Below are positions 1-7,459 of a stretch of DNA of 64,000 nucleotides, in pieces; the first letter of the stretch is position 1; every line of letters starts with the position of its first letter. The notes under the pieces were generated by a model. The model was given only the letters and a program-made list of their open reading frames with translations. It had not been told where the DNA came from and did no database searches. The stretch comes from Patulibacter defluvii. GTDB lineage: Bacteria > Actinomycetota > Thermoleophilia > Solirubrobacterales > Solirubrobacteraceae. The stretch is taken from contig NZ_JAWZSQ010000001.1 of NCBI RefSeq assembly GCF_034096925.1, positions 454,891-518,890 of the forward strand. Reading direction: 5' to 3'. Made by a program: the position numbers and the translations under genes.

Positions 1-320
1 TGCCAGACGGCGTCGACGCGCAGCTCGCGGACCAGCACCACGCCGGCGTCGCGGAGCGCCGAGGGCAGGTCGGCGGCGGCGTCGACCGCGGCCAGCGCCT
101 GGGCCAGGCGGCCGGCGGCCTGGCGGTCCATGATCGCCAGGATCAGGTCGTCCTTGCCGGCGAAGTTCGAGTAGACGGCGCCCTTGGTGAGCCCGGCCGC
201 GGCGGCGATCTGACTGACCGTCGCCGCCGCGATCCCGCGCTCGGCGAAGACCTCGACCGCCGCGTCGAGCAGCCGCGCGACGGTCTCCTCCCGCGTGGGG
301 CGCGTGCGGACGCGGCTCAT
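1..320 (-). CDS. TetR/AcrR-family repressor (partial, runs off the left edge)
   Basis: The reverse strand from an ATG at 320 reads into a classical TetR N-terminus and stays open to position 1, so about 106 residues are visible and the C-terminus lies outside the window. The helix-turn-helix covers roughly residues 12-55 (VFAERGIAAATVSQIAAAAG, then LTKGAVYSNFAGKDDL), the canonical TetR DNA-binding domain. The ligand-binding half is mostly missing, so the effector is unknown. It is divergent from a secreted lipase, and a perfect inverted repeat lies between the two genes (379-408). It probably represses itself and the lipase; that is inference from arrangement only. Confidence 0.9.
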   Translation of the reverse strand, partial: MSRVRTRPTREETVARLLDAAVEVFAERGIAAATVSQIAAAAGLTKGAVYSNFAGKDDLILAIMDRQAAGRLAQALAAVDAAADLPSALRDAGVVLVRELRVDAVW

Positions 321-378
321 CCGGCCGTCGACCCTACTCGACTTGACGTCGTCGACCGCGGTGTGGGACGGTCCGCCT

Positions 379-408
379 GCAACTCGATACCGCAGAGTAT
401 CGAGTTGC
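379..408. promoter_or_regulatory. Perfect 12-bp inverted repeat, probable TetR operator
   Basis: Arms GCAACTCGATAC (379-390) and GTATCGAGTTGC (397-408) are exact complements around a 6-bp spacer. The repeat sits between the divergent TetR gene (start 320) and lipase gene (start 430), 21 bp before the lipase ATG. Size, symmetry and position match TetR operators. Assignment to the adjacent regulator is inference. Confidence 0.65.
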
Positions 409-429
409 ACCCGTCCACGGAGGAGTGAC

Positions 430-1287
430 ATGGTCCATCGCATCATCCGGCGCGCGGCGATCGCCGCCGCCACCTCGCTCGCGTTGATCGTCCCGGCGAC
501 GGCCTCGGCCGCGGGCGGCAACAACGACTTCGGCTGCCGCCCCAGCAGCGCCCACCCGAATCCGGTGGTCGTGCTGCACGGGCTCGGCGCGACCTACTAC
601 GAGGATCTGAACGTCCTGCAGGCCGACCTCGCGGCCCGCGGCTACTGCACGTTCTCGGAGACCTACGGCGAGTACGACGAGTTCCCGTTCGTCGGCGGGC
701 TGAAGCCGATCGCCACCTCGGCCCAGGAGATCCGCGCCTTCGTCGAGCGCGTCCGGACCGCCACCGGCGCGGCCAAGGTCGACCTCGTCGGCCACTCCGA
801 GGGCGGCTTCCAGTCGCTCTACGTGACCAAGACCCAGGGCATCGCCGACCGGATCGGCCGCGTGGTCGCGATCGCCCCGCCGACCCACGGCACCTCGTTC
901 GCCAACCTCGTCACGCTCGGGCGGCTGTTCATCAGCAACGCCCAGTTCGAGCAGATCACCGGCAGCCTCGGCGTCCCCGCGGTCGGCGACCTGGTGACGG
1001 GCGGGGCCGCGATCCGGCGGCTCGACGACGGCCAGCCGATCGCCCAGCCCGGCGTCGACTACACGATCATCACCTCGCGCTACGACGAGATGGTGACCCC
1101 GACCTCGACCTCGTTCGTGCGCGAGCCCGGGGTCAAGAACCGCTACGTCCAGGACTCCTGCCCCCTCGACCCGGTCGGCCACCTCGGCGAGGCCTACGAC
1201 CCGAACGTCTGGCACCTGGTCCGCAACGCCCTCGACCCGGCCAACGCGCAGCCGATCCGGCTCTGCGTCTTCGGGATGCCGGGGTGA
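430..1287 (+). CDS. Secreted lipase/esterase (alpha/beta hydrolase, lipase class 2-like)
   Basis: 285 residues. ATG 430 is chosen because a GGAGGAG-type ribosome site precedes it and a clear signal peptide follows (basic HRIIRR, hydrophobic core, ASA cleavage near residue 27). The fold markers are in order: the oxyanion HG at 50-51, the nucleophile elbow GHSEGG with Ser123, an acid in RYDEM (Asp219) and a late His251 in DPVGH. These fit the small bacterial triacylglycerol lipases of the LipA/EstA group, which hydrolyse acyl esters outside the cell. Cys36 and later cysteines could form disulfides. The gene is divergent from a TetR repressor and ends at a strong hairpin. Substrate range is unknown. 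Confidence 0.85.
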   Translation: MVHRIIRRAAIAAATSLALIVPATASAAGGNNDFGCRPSSAHPNPVVVLHGLGATYYEDLNVLQADLAARGYCTFSETYGEYDEFPFVGGLKPIATSAQEIRAFVERVRTATGAAKVDLVGHSEGGFQSLYVTKTQGIADRIGRVVAIAPPTHGTSFANLVTLGRLFISNAQFEQITGSLGVPAVGDLVTGGAAIRRLDDGQPIAQPGVDYTIITSRYDEMVTPTSTSFVREPGVKNRYVQDSCPLDPVGHLGEAYDPNVWHLVRNALDPANAQPIRLCVFGMPG

Positions 1288-1295
1288 TGCGGTGA

Positions 1296-1324
1296 GCGCC
1301 CGGGCCGAGCGTCGGCCCGGGCGC
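1296..1324. terminator. Bidirectional hairpin terminator, lipase / citrate synthase
   Basis: A perfect 11-bp stem (GCGCCCGGGCC with its complement) and a 7-base loop lie 9 bases after the lipase stop and 9 bases beyond the citrate synthase stop. The two genes converge here. There is no T-tract. Confidence 0.7.
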
Positions 1325-1333
1325 CCCGCGAAC

Positions 1334-2422
1334 CTACGCCCCCGGCACGGCCGAGACCGGCCGCGGGCCCTCGCCGACGTACTTCGCCGACGGGCGGATC
1401 AGGCGACCCTCGCGCTTCTGCTCCAGGATGTGGGCCGACCAGCCGGCGACCCGCGCGCAGGTGAAGAGCGGGGTGAAGAGGTCGGCCGGGACCTCGGCCG
1501 TGTCGAGCACGACCGCCGACCAGAACTCGACGTTGGTGGCCAGCACGCGGTCGGGCTTGCGGGCGTGCAGCTCGGCCAGCGCGGCCTGCTCCAGGGCCTC
1601 GGCCACCTCGTAGCGGGCGGCGCCGATCTCCTTCGCCGTCCGCCGCAGGACGCGGGCGCGGGGATCCTCGGCGCGGTAGACGCGGTGGCCGAAGCCCATC
1701 AGCCGCTCGCCGCGGTCGAGCGCGTCCTTGACCCAGGTCTCGGCGTTGCCGGACTGCTCGACGCCGTCGAGCATCGCCAGCACCCGCGAGGGCGCCCCGC
1801 CGTGGAGCGGGCCCGACAGCGCGCCGACCGCCGACGAGAGCGCCGCCGCCGCGTCGGCGCCGGTCGAGGCGGTCACGCGGGCGGTGAAGGTCGAGGCGTT
1901 CATCCCGTGCTCGGCGGCCGAGATCCAGTAGGCGTCGATCGCCTTCGCGTGCTGCGGGTCGAGCTCGCCGCGCCAGCGGATCAGGAACCGCTCGGCGACC
2001 GACCGGCCCTCGTCGACCTGCGACTGCGGCACCGGCGGCTGGCCACCGCCGCGGGCCGACTGGGCGACGAACGAGAGCGCCATCACCGACGCCCGGGCCA
2101 GCTCGGTGCGGGCCTCGTCGTCGGTGGTGTCGATCAGCGGCTTGAAGCCCCACTCGGGCGCCAGCATCGCCAGCGCCGCCTGGACGTCGACCCGCGGATC
2201 GCCGGAGCGGACGCTGAGCGGGTGCGGCTCGGCGAACGGCAGCCCGGGATCGAACGAGCCGTCGACCAACAGGCCCCAGACCTTCTCGTAGGGGACGTGG
2301 CCAACCAGGTCCTCGATGTCGACCCCGCGGTAGCGCAGCGCGCCACCCTCCTTGTCGGGCTCGGCGATCGTGGTCGCGAAGGCCACGACCCCCTCGAGCC
2401 CGGAACGTACCTCGTCGCTCAT
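1334..2422 (-). CDS. Citrate synthase (actinobacterial citrate synthase 2 type)
   Basis: 362 residues, the length of short type I bacterial citrate synthases, which condense acetyl-CoA with oxaloacetate in the TCA cycle. The signature regions are present: AEHGMNASTF and GPLHGGAPS carry the active-site histidines, and GFGHRVYR the oxaloacetate-binding His/Arg. The segment that normally reads NVDFYS with the catalytic Asp reads NVEFWS here, so Glu replaces Asp. A 2-methylcitrate synthase role is possible, but no prp genes are nearby. The start ATG 2422 lies 35 bp from a 26-bp palindrome, and the gene ends at a shared terminator with the lipase. Confidence 0.88.
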   Translation of the reverse strand: MSDEVRSGLEGVVAFATTIAEPDKEGGALRYRGVDIEDLVGHVPYEKVWGLLVDGSFDPGLPFAEPHPLSVRSGDPRVDVQAALAMLAPEWGFKPLIDTTDDEARTELARASVMALSFVAQSARGGGQPPVPQSQVDEGRSVAERFLIRWRGELDPQHAKAIDAYWISAAEHGMNASTFTARVTASTGADAAAALSSAVGALSGPLHGGAPSRVLAMLDGVEQSGNAETWVKDALDRGERLMGFGHRVYRAEDPRARVLRRTAKEIGAARYEVAEALEQAALAELHARKPDRVLATNVEFWSAVVLDTAEVPADLFTPLFTCARVAGWSAHILEQKREGRLIRPSAKYVGEGPRPVSAVPGA

Positions 2423-2456
2423 CTGCCTCGTCGTCTTCTGCTCGCTGGACGCGTCG

Positions 2457-2482
2457 ACGCACCGGGACCGGTCCCGGTGCGT
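2457..2482. promoter_or_regulatory. Perfect 26-bp palindrome in the citrate synthase leader
   Basis: ACGCACCGGGACC followed directly by its exact reverse complement. It lies 34 bp upstream of the citrate synthase start and downstream of the DUF1508 gene, which already has its own hairpin at 2501-2523. An operator for a dimeric regulator is therefore at least as likely as a second terminator. Confidence 0.45.
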
Positions 2483-2500
2483 ACCGAACCTAGCAGTGCG

Positions 2501-2523
2501 GCGCCCGCGGCTCGCGCGGGCGC
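2501..2523 (-). terminator. Hairpin terminator of the DUF1508 gene
   Basis: Perfect 9-bp stem GCGCCCGCG with its complement and a 5-base loop, starting 8 bases past the stop codon of the reverse-strand gene that ends at 2532. Confidence 0.65.
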
Positions 2524-2531
2524 CGCGACGC

Positions 2532-2861
2532 TCAGACCTCGACCAGCGTCGACGAGGCCGCCGTCTTGCGGGCCGCGTCGACCGCCTTCTGGGCGCCGCC
2601 CTTGGACGCGAACGACTGGCCCGAGGTGGCGACCGTCTGGCCGTTGCTCGACGTCAGCCGCCAGCGGTGCTTGCCGCCGCTGTCGGCGTAGACCTCGTCC
2701 TTGAACTCGGTCGCGCGGGCCTGCACGTTCTTGGCCGCGCGCTTGGCGCTCGACTTCGACGAGAACGCCTCGCCGGAGCCGGCGACCGTCTGGCCGTTGG
2801 TGGACTTGAGCCGCCAGCGGTAGTTGCCACCGGCGTCGGCGTAGACCTCGAGGTTGGGCAT
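2532..2861 (-). CDS. DUF1508 (YegP/UPF0339-type) tandem-repeat protein
   Basis: 109 residues made of two copies of the same unit of about 48 residues. Each has the order EVYAD-GG-(Y/H)RWRL, NGQTVA-SG-(A/S)F-SK, then a short Ala/Lys helix (about residues 5-50 and 56-103). This is the DUF1508 architecture, a small cytosolic alpha-beta fold usually found duplicated; its biochemical function is not established. The first unit is followed by a charged linker (RATEFKDE). The gene stands alone, divergent from an amidase, with its own hairpin terminator. Family confidence is high; function is unknown. Confidence 0.85.
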   Translation of the reverse strand: MPNLEVYADAGGNYRWRLKSTNGQTVAGSGEAFSSKSSAKRAAKNVQARATEFKDEVYADSGGKHRWRLTSSNGQTVATSGQSFASKGGAQKAVDAARKTAASSTLVEV

Positions 2862-2878
2862 CGATGCTCCGGGATGGT

Positions 2879-2935
2879 GGGTGGAACGTCCCCTCGCCGC
2901 GCGACCCTCTCACACCGGCGTACGCCGTTCCACCC
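2879..2935. promoter_or_regulatory. Inverted repeats in the divergent DUF1508/amidase promoter region
   Basis: GGGTGGAACG (2879-2888) is exactly complementary to CGTTCCACCC (2926-2935). A separate 12-bp palindrome CGGCGTACGCCG occupies 2916-2927. Both lie between the divergent starts at 2861 and 2981, so they are candidate operators; the cognate regulator is unknown. Confidence 0.35.
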
Positions 2936-2980
2936 CGGTTCACGCGGACGTCACACGGCCGCCCCGCTACCGTCGGCGCC

Positions 2981-4456
2981 ATGCCCGCCGCCGACCCCGC
3001 GCTGCTGCGCCGTCCCGCCGTCGATCTCGCGGAGCTGATCCGCCGCGGCGAGCTGGCGGCGGTCGACCTGGTCCAGGCCGCGCTCGACCGGATCGCCGCC
3101 CTCGACGGCCGGGTCAACGCCTTCGTCGAGCTCTGGGCGGAGGAGGCGCTGGAGGCCGCCGCCGCGATCGGCCCCGGCGATCCGCGGCCCTTCGCCGGCG
3201 TCCCGACCGCGATCAAGAACAACCGCGGCGTCGCCGGCAAGCGGCTGACGCTCGGCTCGGCCTTCACCGAGGACGACGTCGCGCTGGCCGACCACAACGT
3301 CACCCGCCGGCTGCGCGACGCCGGCTTCGTCCTGGTCGGCTCGACCAACCTGCCGGAGTGGGGGATCACGCCGATCACCCGCCCGCGCCGCTTCGGCCCG
3401 ACCCGCAACCCGTGGGACCTGGAGCGGACGCCGGGCGGCTCCTCCGGCGGCGCCGCCGCGGCGGTCGCGGCGGGGATGCTGCCGATCGCCCACGGCAACG
3501 ACGGCGGCGGCTCGATCCGGATCCCCGCCGCCTGCTGCGGGCTGGTCGGGCTGAAGGCCCAGCGCGGCCGGGTCTCGCTGGCGCCCGACCTCGGCCACCA
3601 CCTGCTGGTGACCGACGGGATGCTGACGCGGACGGTCGCCGACGCGGCGGCGACGCTCGACGTGCTGGCCGGTTACGAAACCGGCGACAGCTTCCCGCTG
3701 CCGGCGCCCGCCGCGCCGTTCGCCGACCTGGCCCGGCGCGGGCTCGACCCGGGCGGGCTCGGGCGGCCGCTGCGGATCGCCGTCACCACCACGCCGCCGC
3801 TCGACGGCGATCCCGACCCGGTCGACCGCGCCGCCGCTCACCGTGCCGGCGAGCTGCTGCGCGGGCTCGGCCACGAGGTCGAGGAGGTCGACGCGCCCTG
3901 GCAGCTGCCCGGCCTGCTCGACCTCTTCACCGCCTCGTTCGGTCCCGGCGTCGCGACCCAGATCCGGATCGCCGAGCTGCGTCGCGGCCGCGACGTGACC
4001 GCCGACGACGTCGAGGCGCTGTCGTGGGAGCTGTGGCAGCGGGCGACGGCGATGCGCTCGGTCGACTACCTGGTCGCCGACGGGGCGATCCAGGGCGTCG
4101 CCCGCCGCTTCGTCGCCTGGGCCGATCCGTGGGACGTCGTCGTCACGCCGGCGCTCGGCCGCGCGCCGGTCGCGATCGACGACCTCGACCCCGATGGCGC
4201 CGACCCGATGCGCGGCTTCGAGCTCGGCGGCCACTTCACCCCCTACACCGCGCTGATCAACGTGACCGGGTCGCCGGCGATCAGCCTGCCGCTGTTCGAG
4301 CGGCCGGCCGACGACCCGGCGGCGGGGCTGCCGCTCGCCGTCCAGCTGATCGGCCGCCCGGCCGACGAGGGCACGCTGCTGGCGCTGGCGACCCAGCTCG
4401 AGGCGGTTGCCCCGGCCGCCGGCCGGGTGGCGCCGCTGGCGCTCGCCGCGGGTTAG
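2981..4456 (+). CDS. Amidase signature family hydrolase
   Basis: 491 residues, full length for an amidase-signature enzyme. The Ser-cisSer-Lys triad is visible: Lys79 in AIKNN, the glycine/serine-rich GGSSGG segment (Ser154/155) and the nucleophile Ser178 in DGGGSIRIPA. These enzymes hydrolyse carboxamides (amino-acid amides, nitrile-derived amides, 6-aminohexanoate oligomers), and sequence alone does not tell which. It is not GatA: no gatB or gatC is nearby and the substrate region differs. The ATG at 2981 was preferred over an upstream in-frame start because it begins the usual N-terminal helix. Its stop overlaps the stop of the converging next gene. Confidence 0.88.
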   Translation: MPAADPALLRRPAVDLAELIRRGELAAVDLVQAALDRIAALDGRVNAFVELWAEEALEAAAAIGPGDPRPFAGVPTAIKNNRGVAGKRLTLGSAFTEDDVALADHNVTRRLRDAGFVLVGSTNLPEWGITPITRPRRFGPTRNPWDLERTPGGSSGGAAAAVAAGMLPIAHGNDGGGSIRIPAACCGLVGLKAQRGRVSLAPDLGHHLLVTDGMLTRTVADAAATLDVLAGYETGDSFPLPAPAAPFADLARRGLDPGGLGRPLRIAVTTTPPLDGDPDPVDRAAAHRAGELLRGLGHEVEEVDAPWQLPGLLDLFTASFGPGVATQIRIAELRRGRDVTADDVEALSWELWQRATAMRSVDYLVADGAIQGVARRFVAWADPWDVVVTPALGRAPVAIDDLDPDGADPMRGFELGGHFTPYTALINVTGSPAISLPLFERPADDPAAGLPLAVQLIGRPADEGTLLALATQLEAVAPAAGRVAPLALAAG

Positions 4457-5334
4457 CCGGCGAGCGCGTCGACCAGCCCGCGGGGGCGGATCCCGAGCGC
4501 TTCCAGGTCGGCGCTGCCGCGGGCGCCGGTGGTGTCGGCGTTGAGCACCGCCAGCTCGTCGCGGTTGGCGATCCCCGGCCGCTCCAGCGCCGCCGCGGCC
4601 ACCTGCAGCAGGTGGCCGGGGACCGGCACCACCGGCCGCCGGCGCGCCAGCACGTCCTGCAGCGCCGGCAGCAGCTCGGCCACGCGGTAGCTCTCGGGGC
4701 CGGCCAGCTCCAGCCGCCGGACCGGCTCGTCCGGCGCGCCGCCCTCGACGACGGCCACGATCGCGTCGGCCACGTCGGCGGCGGCGACCGGCCGCGAGCG
4801 GCCCGCCGAGCCGGCCGGCACCGGCGCCAGCGGGAACAGCGACAGGGTCTGCGCCCACCACGCCCAGCGGTGCCCGCGGGCCACGACCAGCGACGGCGAG
4901 AGCATCGAGACCGGCATCCCGCCGACGTCGCCGGCGCCGGCGACGACCCGCTCGGCCGCCTCCTTCGCCCGCAGGAAGCGGCAGGACGCGGCCTGCCCGG
5001 CCCCGAGCGCCGAGACGTGGACGAAGTGCCCGACCCCGGCCCGCGCGGCGGCGTCGGCCAGCCGCCACGAGGCGGTCACGTTCAGCTCCTCGAGCGTGCC
5101 GGAGACCTGGTCGTGCAGTGGTCCGGCCAGGTGGATCACCGTGTCGACGCCGCGCAGCGCGCCGCCGGGCAGGCGGGCGTCGGTCAGCGTCCACAGCGCC
5201 AGCTGGACGTCGACGCGGCGGGCGCCCAGGCGGGCCGGGTCGCGGAGCAGGCAGCGGACCTTGTGGCCTCGCTGCAACAGCCGGTCGAGCACGCGCGTCC
5301 CGGTCGCCCCCGTCGCTCCGGTCAGCAGGATCAT
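4453..5334 (-). CDS. NAD(P)-binding Rossmann protein (atypical SDR, NDUFA9/NmrA-like)
   Basis: 293 residues beginning directly with the dinucleotide fold MILLTGATGATGTRVLDRLL, so ATG 5334 is used instead of a longer upstream extension. The glycine motif GATGATG (5-11), the strand DTVIHLAG (about 78-85) and FVHVSALGAG (about 115) are typical of atypical short-chain dehydrogenases; the classical YxxxK pair is not obvious. Family members bind NAD(P)H and serve as complex I-associated subunits, reductases or redox sensors. The gene converges on the amidase, sharing 3 bases, and is divergent from the ferredoxin gene. Substrate unknown. Confidence 0.75.
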   Translation of the reverse strand: MILLTGATGATGTRVLDRLLQRGHKVRCLLRDPARLGARRVDVQLALWTLTDARLPGGALRGVDTVIHLAGPLHDQVSGTLEELNVTASWRLADAAARAGVGHFVHVSALGAGQAASCRFLRAKEAAERVVAGAGDVGGMPVSMLSPSLVVARGHRWAWWAQTLSLFPLAPVPAGSAGRSRPVAAADVADAIVAVVEGGAPDEPVRRLELAGPESYRVAELLPALQDVLARRRPVVPVPGHLLQVAAAALERPGIANRDELAVLNADTTGARGSADLEALGIRPRGLVDALAG

Positions 5335-5375
5335 GGCCGGAAGCCTACGGTTCCGCGCGGCCGGTGCGAGCCCAC

Positions 5376-5390
5376 CCGCCGTCACGGCGG
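5376..5390. promoter_or_regulatory. 15-bp palindrome between divergent SDR and ferredoxin genes
   Basis: CCGCCGT-C-ACGGCGG is perfectly symmetric about base 5383. It lies 42 bp from the SDR start and upstream of the ferredoxin promoter region. Candidate operator; no regulator is known. Confidence 0.35.
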
Positions 5391-5454
5391 CCGCACCCCG
5401 CCGGACAGGCTGTCAGGATCTCGGACCGGGCGATCACGGACAGGGCGTCCGGGA

Positions 5455-5460
5455 TATGCT
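5455..5460 (+). promoter_or_regulatory. Probable -10 element of the ferredoxin gene
   Basis: TATGCT, 48 bp upstream of the ferredoxin ATG, is the only good -10 match in this GC-rich region. No convincing -35 box lies 17 bp before it. Confidence 0.4.
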
Positions 5461-5508
5461 CTCCCCTTCGGTTTCCCGCCCCGACGACCCCGCGAGGACA
5501 CCCCTCAC

Positions 5509-5772
5509 ATGGCCTACGTAATCGCAGAGCCCTGCGTCGGCACCAAGGACAACTCGTGCACCGAGGTCTGTCCGGTCGACTGCATCCATCCGACTCCCGA
5601 CGAGCCGGACTACGATGCTGCGACGCAGCTCTACATCGATCCGGAGGAGTGCATCGACTGCGACGCCTGCGTCGAGGCGTGCCCGGTCGATGCGATCTTC
5701 GCCGAGGACCAGATCCCCGAGGAGTGGTCGGCGTTCGTCGACCTCAACGCGAAGTACTTCCAGAACGCCTGA
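5509..5772 (+). CDS. fdxA: Seven-iron ferredoxin (3Fe-4S + 4Fe-4S), FdxA type
   Basis: 87 residues, a soluble electron carrier. The first cluster motif is Cys9-x7-Cys17-x3-Cys21 with Cys25 after it; the second is CIDCDACVEAC followed by Pro. This spacing, with EPCVGTKDNSCTEVCPVDCI at the N-terminus, is diagnostic of bacterial 7Fe ferredoxins of the Thermus/Mycobacterium type, in which the first site holds a 3Fe-4S cluster. The acidic C-terminal extension ending in YFQNA is also typical. Likely partners are ferredoxin-NADP reductase, P450s or 2-oxoacid oxidoreductases, none of which is in this window. It stands alone between a -10 element and two strong hairpins. Confidence 0.93.
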   Translation: MAYVIAEPCVGTKDNSCTEVCPVDCIHPTPDEPDYDAATQLYIDPEECIDCDACVEACPVDAIFAEDQIPEEWSAFVDLNAKYFQNA

Positions 5773-5785
5773 CGACGTTCTCCGC

Positions 5786-5806
5786 GCCCGGGACCACGTC
5801 CCGGGC
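5786..5806 (+). terminator. Hairpin after the ferredoxin gene
   Basis: Perfect 9-bp stem GCCCGGGAC with its complement and a 3-base loop, starting 13 bases after the ferredoxin stop. Confidence 0.6.
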
Positions 5807-5826
5807 CTCCGGCGCCCCGTGCGCCG

Positions 5827-5862
5827 CGCGACGCGCCCCGGTCCCTCCCGGGGCGCGTCGCG
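5827..5862. terminator. Bidirectional terminator, ferredoxin / carbonic anhydrase
   Basis: Perfect 15-bp stem CGCGACGCGCCCCGG with its complement and a 6-base loop. It sits between two converging genes, 10 bases beyond the carbonic anhydrase stop, and is one of the strongest hairpins in the window. Confidence 0.75.
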
Positions 5863-5871
5863 TTCCGGGGC

Positions 5872-6393
5872 TCAGCCCTCGTCGGGCAGGCGGACCTCGC
5901 GCAGGGTGCCGGTCTCGACCTCGAAGACGAAGCCGCGGACCAGGTCCTTGTGGGGCAGGAAGGGGCTGGCCAGCACCCGCCGGATCGACTGCCGCAGATC
6001 GGCGTCCAGGTCCTGGAAGCTCTCCGGCGACCACGGCGGCTTGTAGCCGGTCTGCTCCAGCAGCTCGTTGCGGAGGTCGTCGTCGGTGTAGGTCAGCTGC
6101 CCGCACTGGGTGTGGTGGACGAGCAGGATCTCGCGGGTCCCAAGCTTCCGCTGCGAGATCGCCAGCGAGCGGATCACGTCGTCGGTGACCACGCCGCCGG
6201 CGTTGCGGATCAGGTGCGCGTCGCCGATGTCGAGCCCGAACAGCCCGAACAGGTCGAGCCGGGCGTCCATGCACGTCACGACGGCCACGTGGCGGCGCGG
6301 CCGCGGCGTGTCGTACGGCGTGTAGCGCTCGGCGAAGCTCTCGGCGTGCTGGATCAGGTCGGGCGTCTGGGCCCGGTGCTGCTCGTCGGTCAT
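5872..6393 (-). CDS. Beta-carbonic anhydrase
   Basis: 173 residues. The zinc ligands and active-site dyad of beta-class enzymes are visible: Cys41 in VTCMDARLD with Asp43 and Arg45, then His94 and Cys97 in HHTQCGQ. The enzyme interconverts CO2 and bicarbonate in the cytosol. Its length and motif spacing match the short actinobacterial beta-carbonic anhydrases. ATG 6393 is chosen because a GGAGGA site precedes it by about 6 bases; an upstream in-frame extension of about 65 residues is low-complexity and unlikely to be translated. Monocistronic, with a strong terminator. Confidence 0.9.
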   Translation of the reverse strand: MTDEQHRAQTPDLIQHAESFAERYTPYDTPRPRRHVAVVTCMDARLDLFGLFGLDIGDAHLIRNAGGVVTDDVIRSLAISQRKLGTREILLVHHTQCGQLTYTDDDLRNELLEQTGYKPPWSPESFQDLDADLRQSIRRVLASPFLPHKDLVRGFVFEVETGTLREVRLPDEG

Positions 6394-6559
6394 CGCGGTC
6401 CTCCGGTCGTACGGCCGGGCGAACGATATTGCGCGACCGTCCGTTCGGCGGTCCCGGAGGGAGAAGATCCCCCCGTTCGCACCGAGATGGGTCGGCGCGG
6501 ACGGGGGGTCTCCTGTTCTCCCCGGTGGTCCGGCAGCGCTCCGGACCCGGCGATCACCA

Positions 6560-7387
6560 CTATATACGTATTTCAGATCGGAAATCAATAGATTCGGGCG
6601 CGGCGGCCCGCTGGCGGCGGCGGACGCGGCGCGTCAGCTGGACCGCGGTGAACAACAGCAGCAGCGCGAACAGCACCTGGACCGTCCGCGCCGGCAGCGC
6701 GTTGACCAGCGCCACGCCGGCCACCACCCCGGGCAGCGCGCCGAGCCCCAGCAGCAGCCCCGCGGAGACGTCGAGGTTGCCGTAGCGGCGCTGGGCGAGG
6801 GCCCCGGCCAGCGACACGGGGACGATCGCCAGCAGTGACGTCGCCGCCGCCTCGACCGGCGCCAGGCCCAGCAGCAGCACCAGCGTCGGGACGAAGATCG
6901 AGCCGCCGCCGACCCCGACCAGGCCCGAGAGCGCCCCGGCCAGCACCCCGATCGCGCCCGCCGCCACGTAGGCCGTCGCGCTCGGGCTGCCGCCGGCGGT
7001 GGTCGGCTCGGCGCCGGTCAGCAGCCAGACCGCCACCGCCACCAGCAGCCCGGCGAAGGCCAGCGAGATCGCCCGCGTCGGGATCCGCTGCTGGAGCGCG
7101 GTGCCGAGCAGCGCGCCGGCGACCGCCGGCACGCCGACCAGCAGCGCCGGGCCGGCCTGCAGGTGCCCGTGGCCGGACTGGAGCGCGGCACCGGCCGCGG
7201 CCATCAGCACGATCGCCAGCAGCGAGGCGGCGGTCGCCCGCCGCTCGTCGAAGCCGGGCAGGAGCAGCAGCAGCGGGACCATCACCGTGCCGCCGCCGAC
7301 CCCGAAGAGGGCCGAGAAGCCGCCCGCGAGGACGCCGATCGCCAGCAGGCGGGTGGACCGACGGGTGAGGATCGGCGCGGGGCTCAT
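6560..7387 (-). CDS. TSUP-family membrane transporter (TauE/SafE-like), copy 1
   Basis: 275 residues with about eight hydrophobic segments. Two internally repeated halves each carry the family glycine motif: FGVGGGTVMVPLLL near residue 28 and VGVGGGSIFVPTLVLLLG near 160, each followed by A(A/T)SLLAIV. The family exports or imports small anions such as sulfite, sulfoacetate or thiosulfate. The gene is divergent from a LysR-type regulator, a common arrangement for sulfur or organic-acid transporters, so that regulator probably controls it. The last dozen codons (ESIDFRSEIRI) are strikingly AT-rich compared with the rest. A paralogue lies at 17333-18124. Substrate unknown. Confidence 0.85.
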   Translation of the reverse strand: MSPAPILTRRSTRLLAIGVLAGGFSALFGVGGGTVMVPLLLLLPGFDERRATAASLLAIVLMAAAGAALQSGHGHLQAGPALLVGVPAVAGALLGTALQQRIPTRAISLAFAGLLVAVAVWLLTGAEPTTAGGSPSATAYVAAGAIGVLAGALSGLVGVGGGSIFVPTLVLLLGLAPVEAAATSLLAIVPVSLAGALAQRRYGNLDVSAGLLLGLGALPGVVAGVALVNALPARTVQVLFALLLLFTAVQLTRRVRRRQRAAAPESIDFRSEIRI

Positions 7388-7459
7388 CCCGTTCGACGCT
7401 AGGCCGCGCGGCTTGATCCGTCCAATGCATCATTTCGCTGGCTATCTTTCGGTTCGAGC

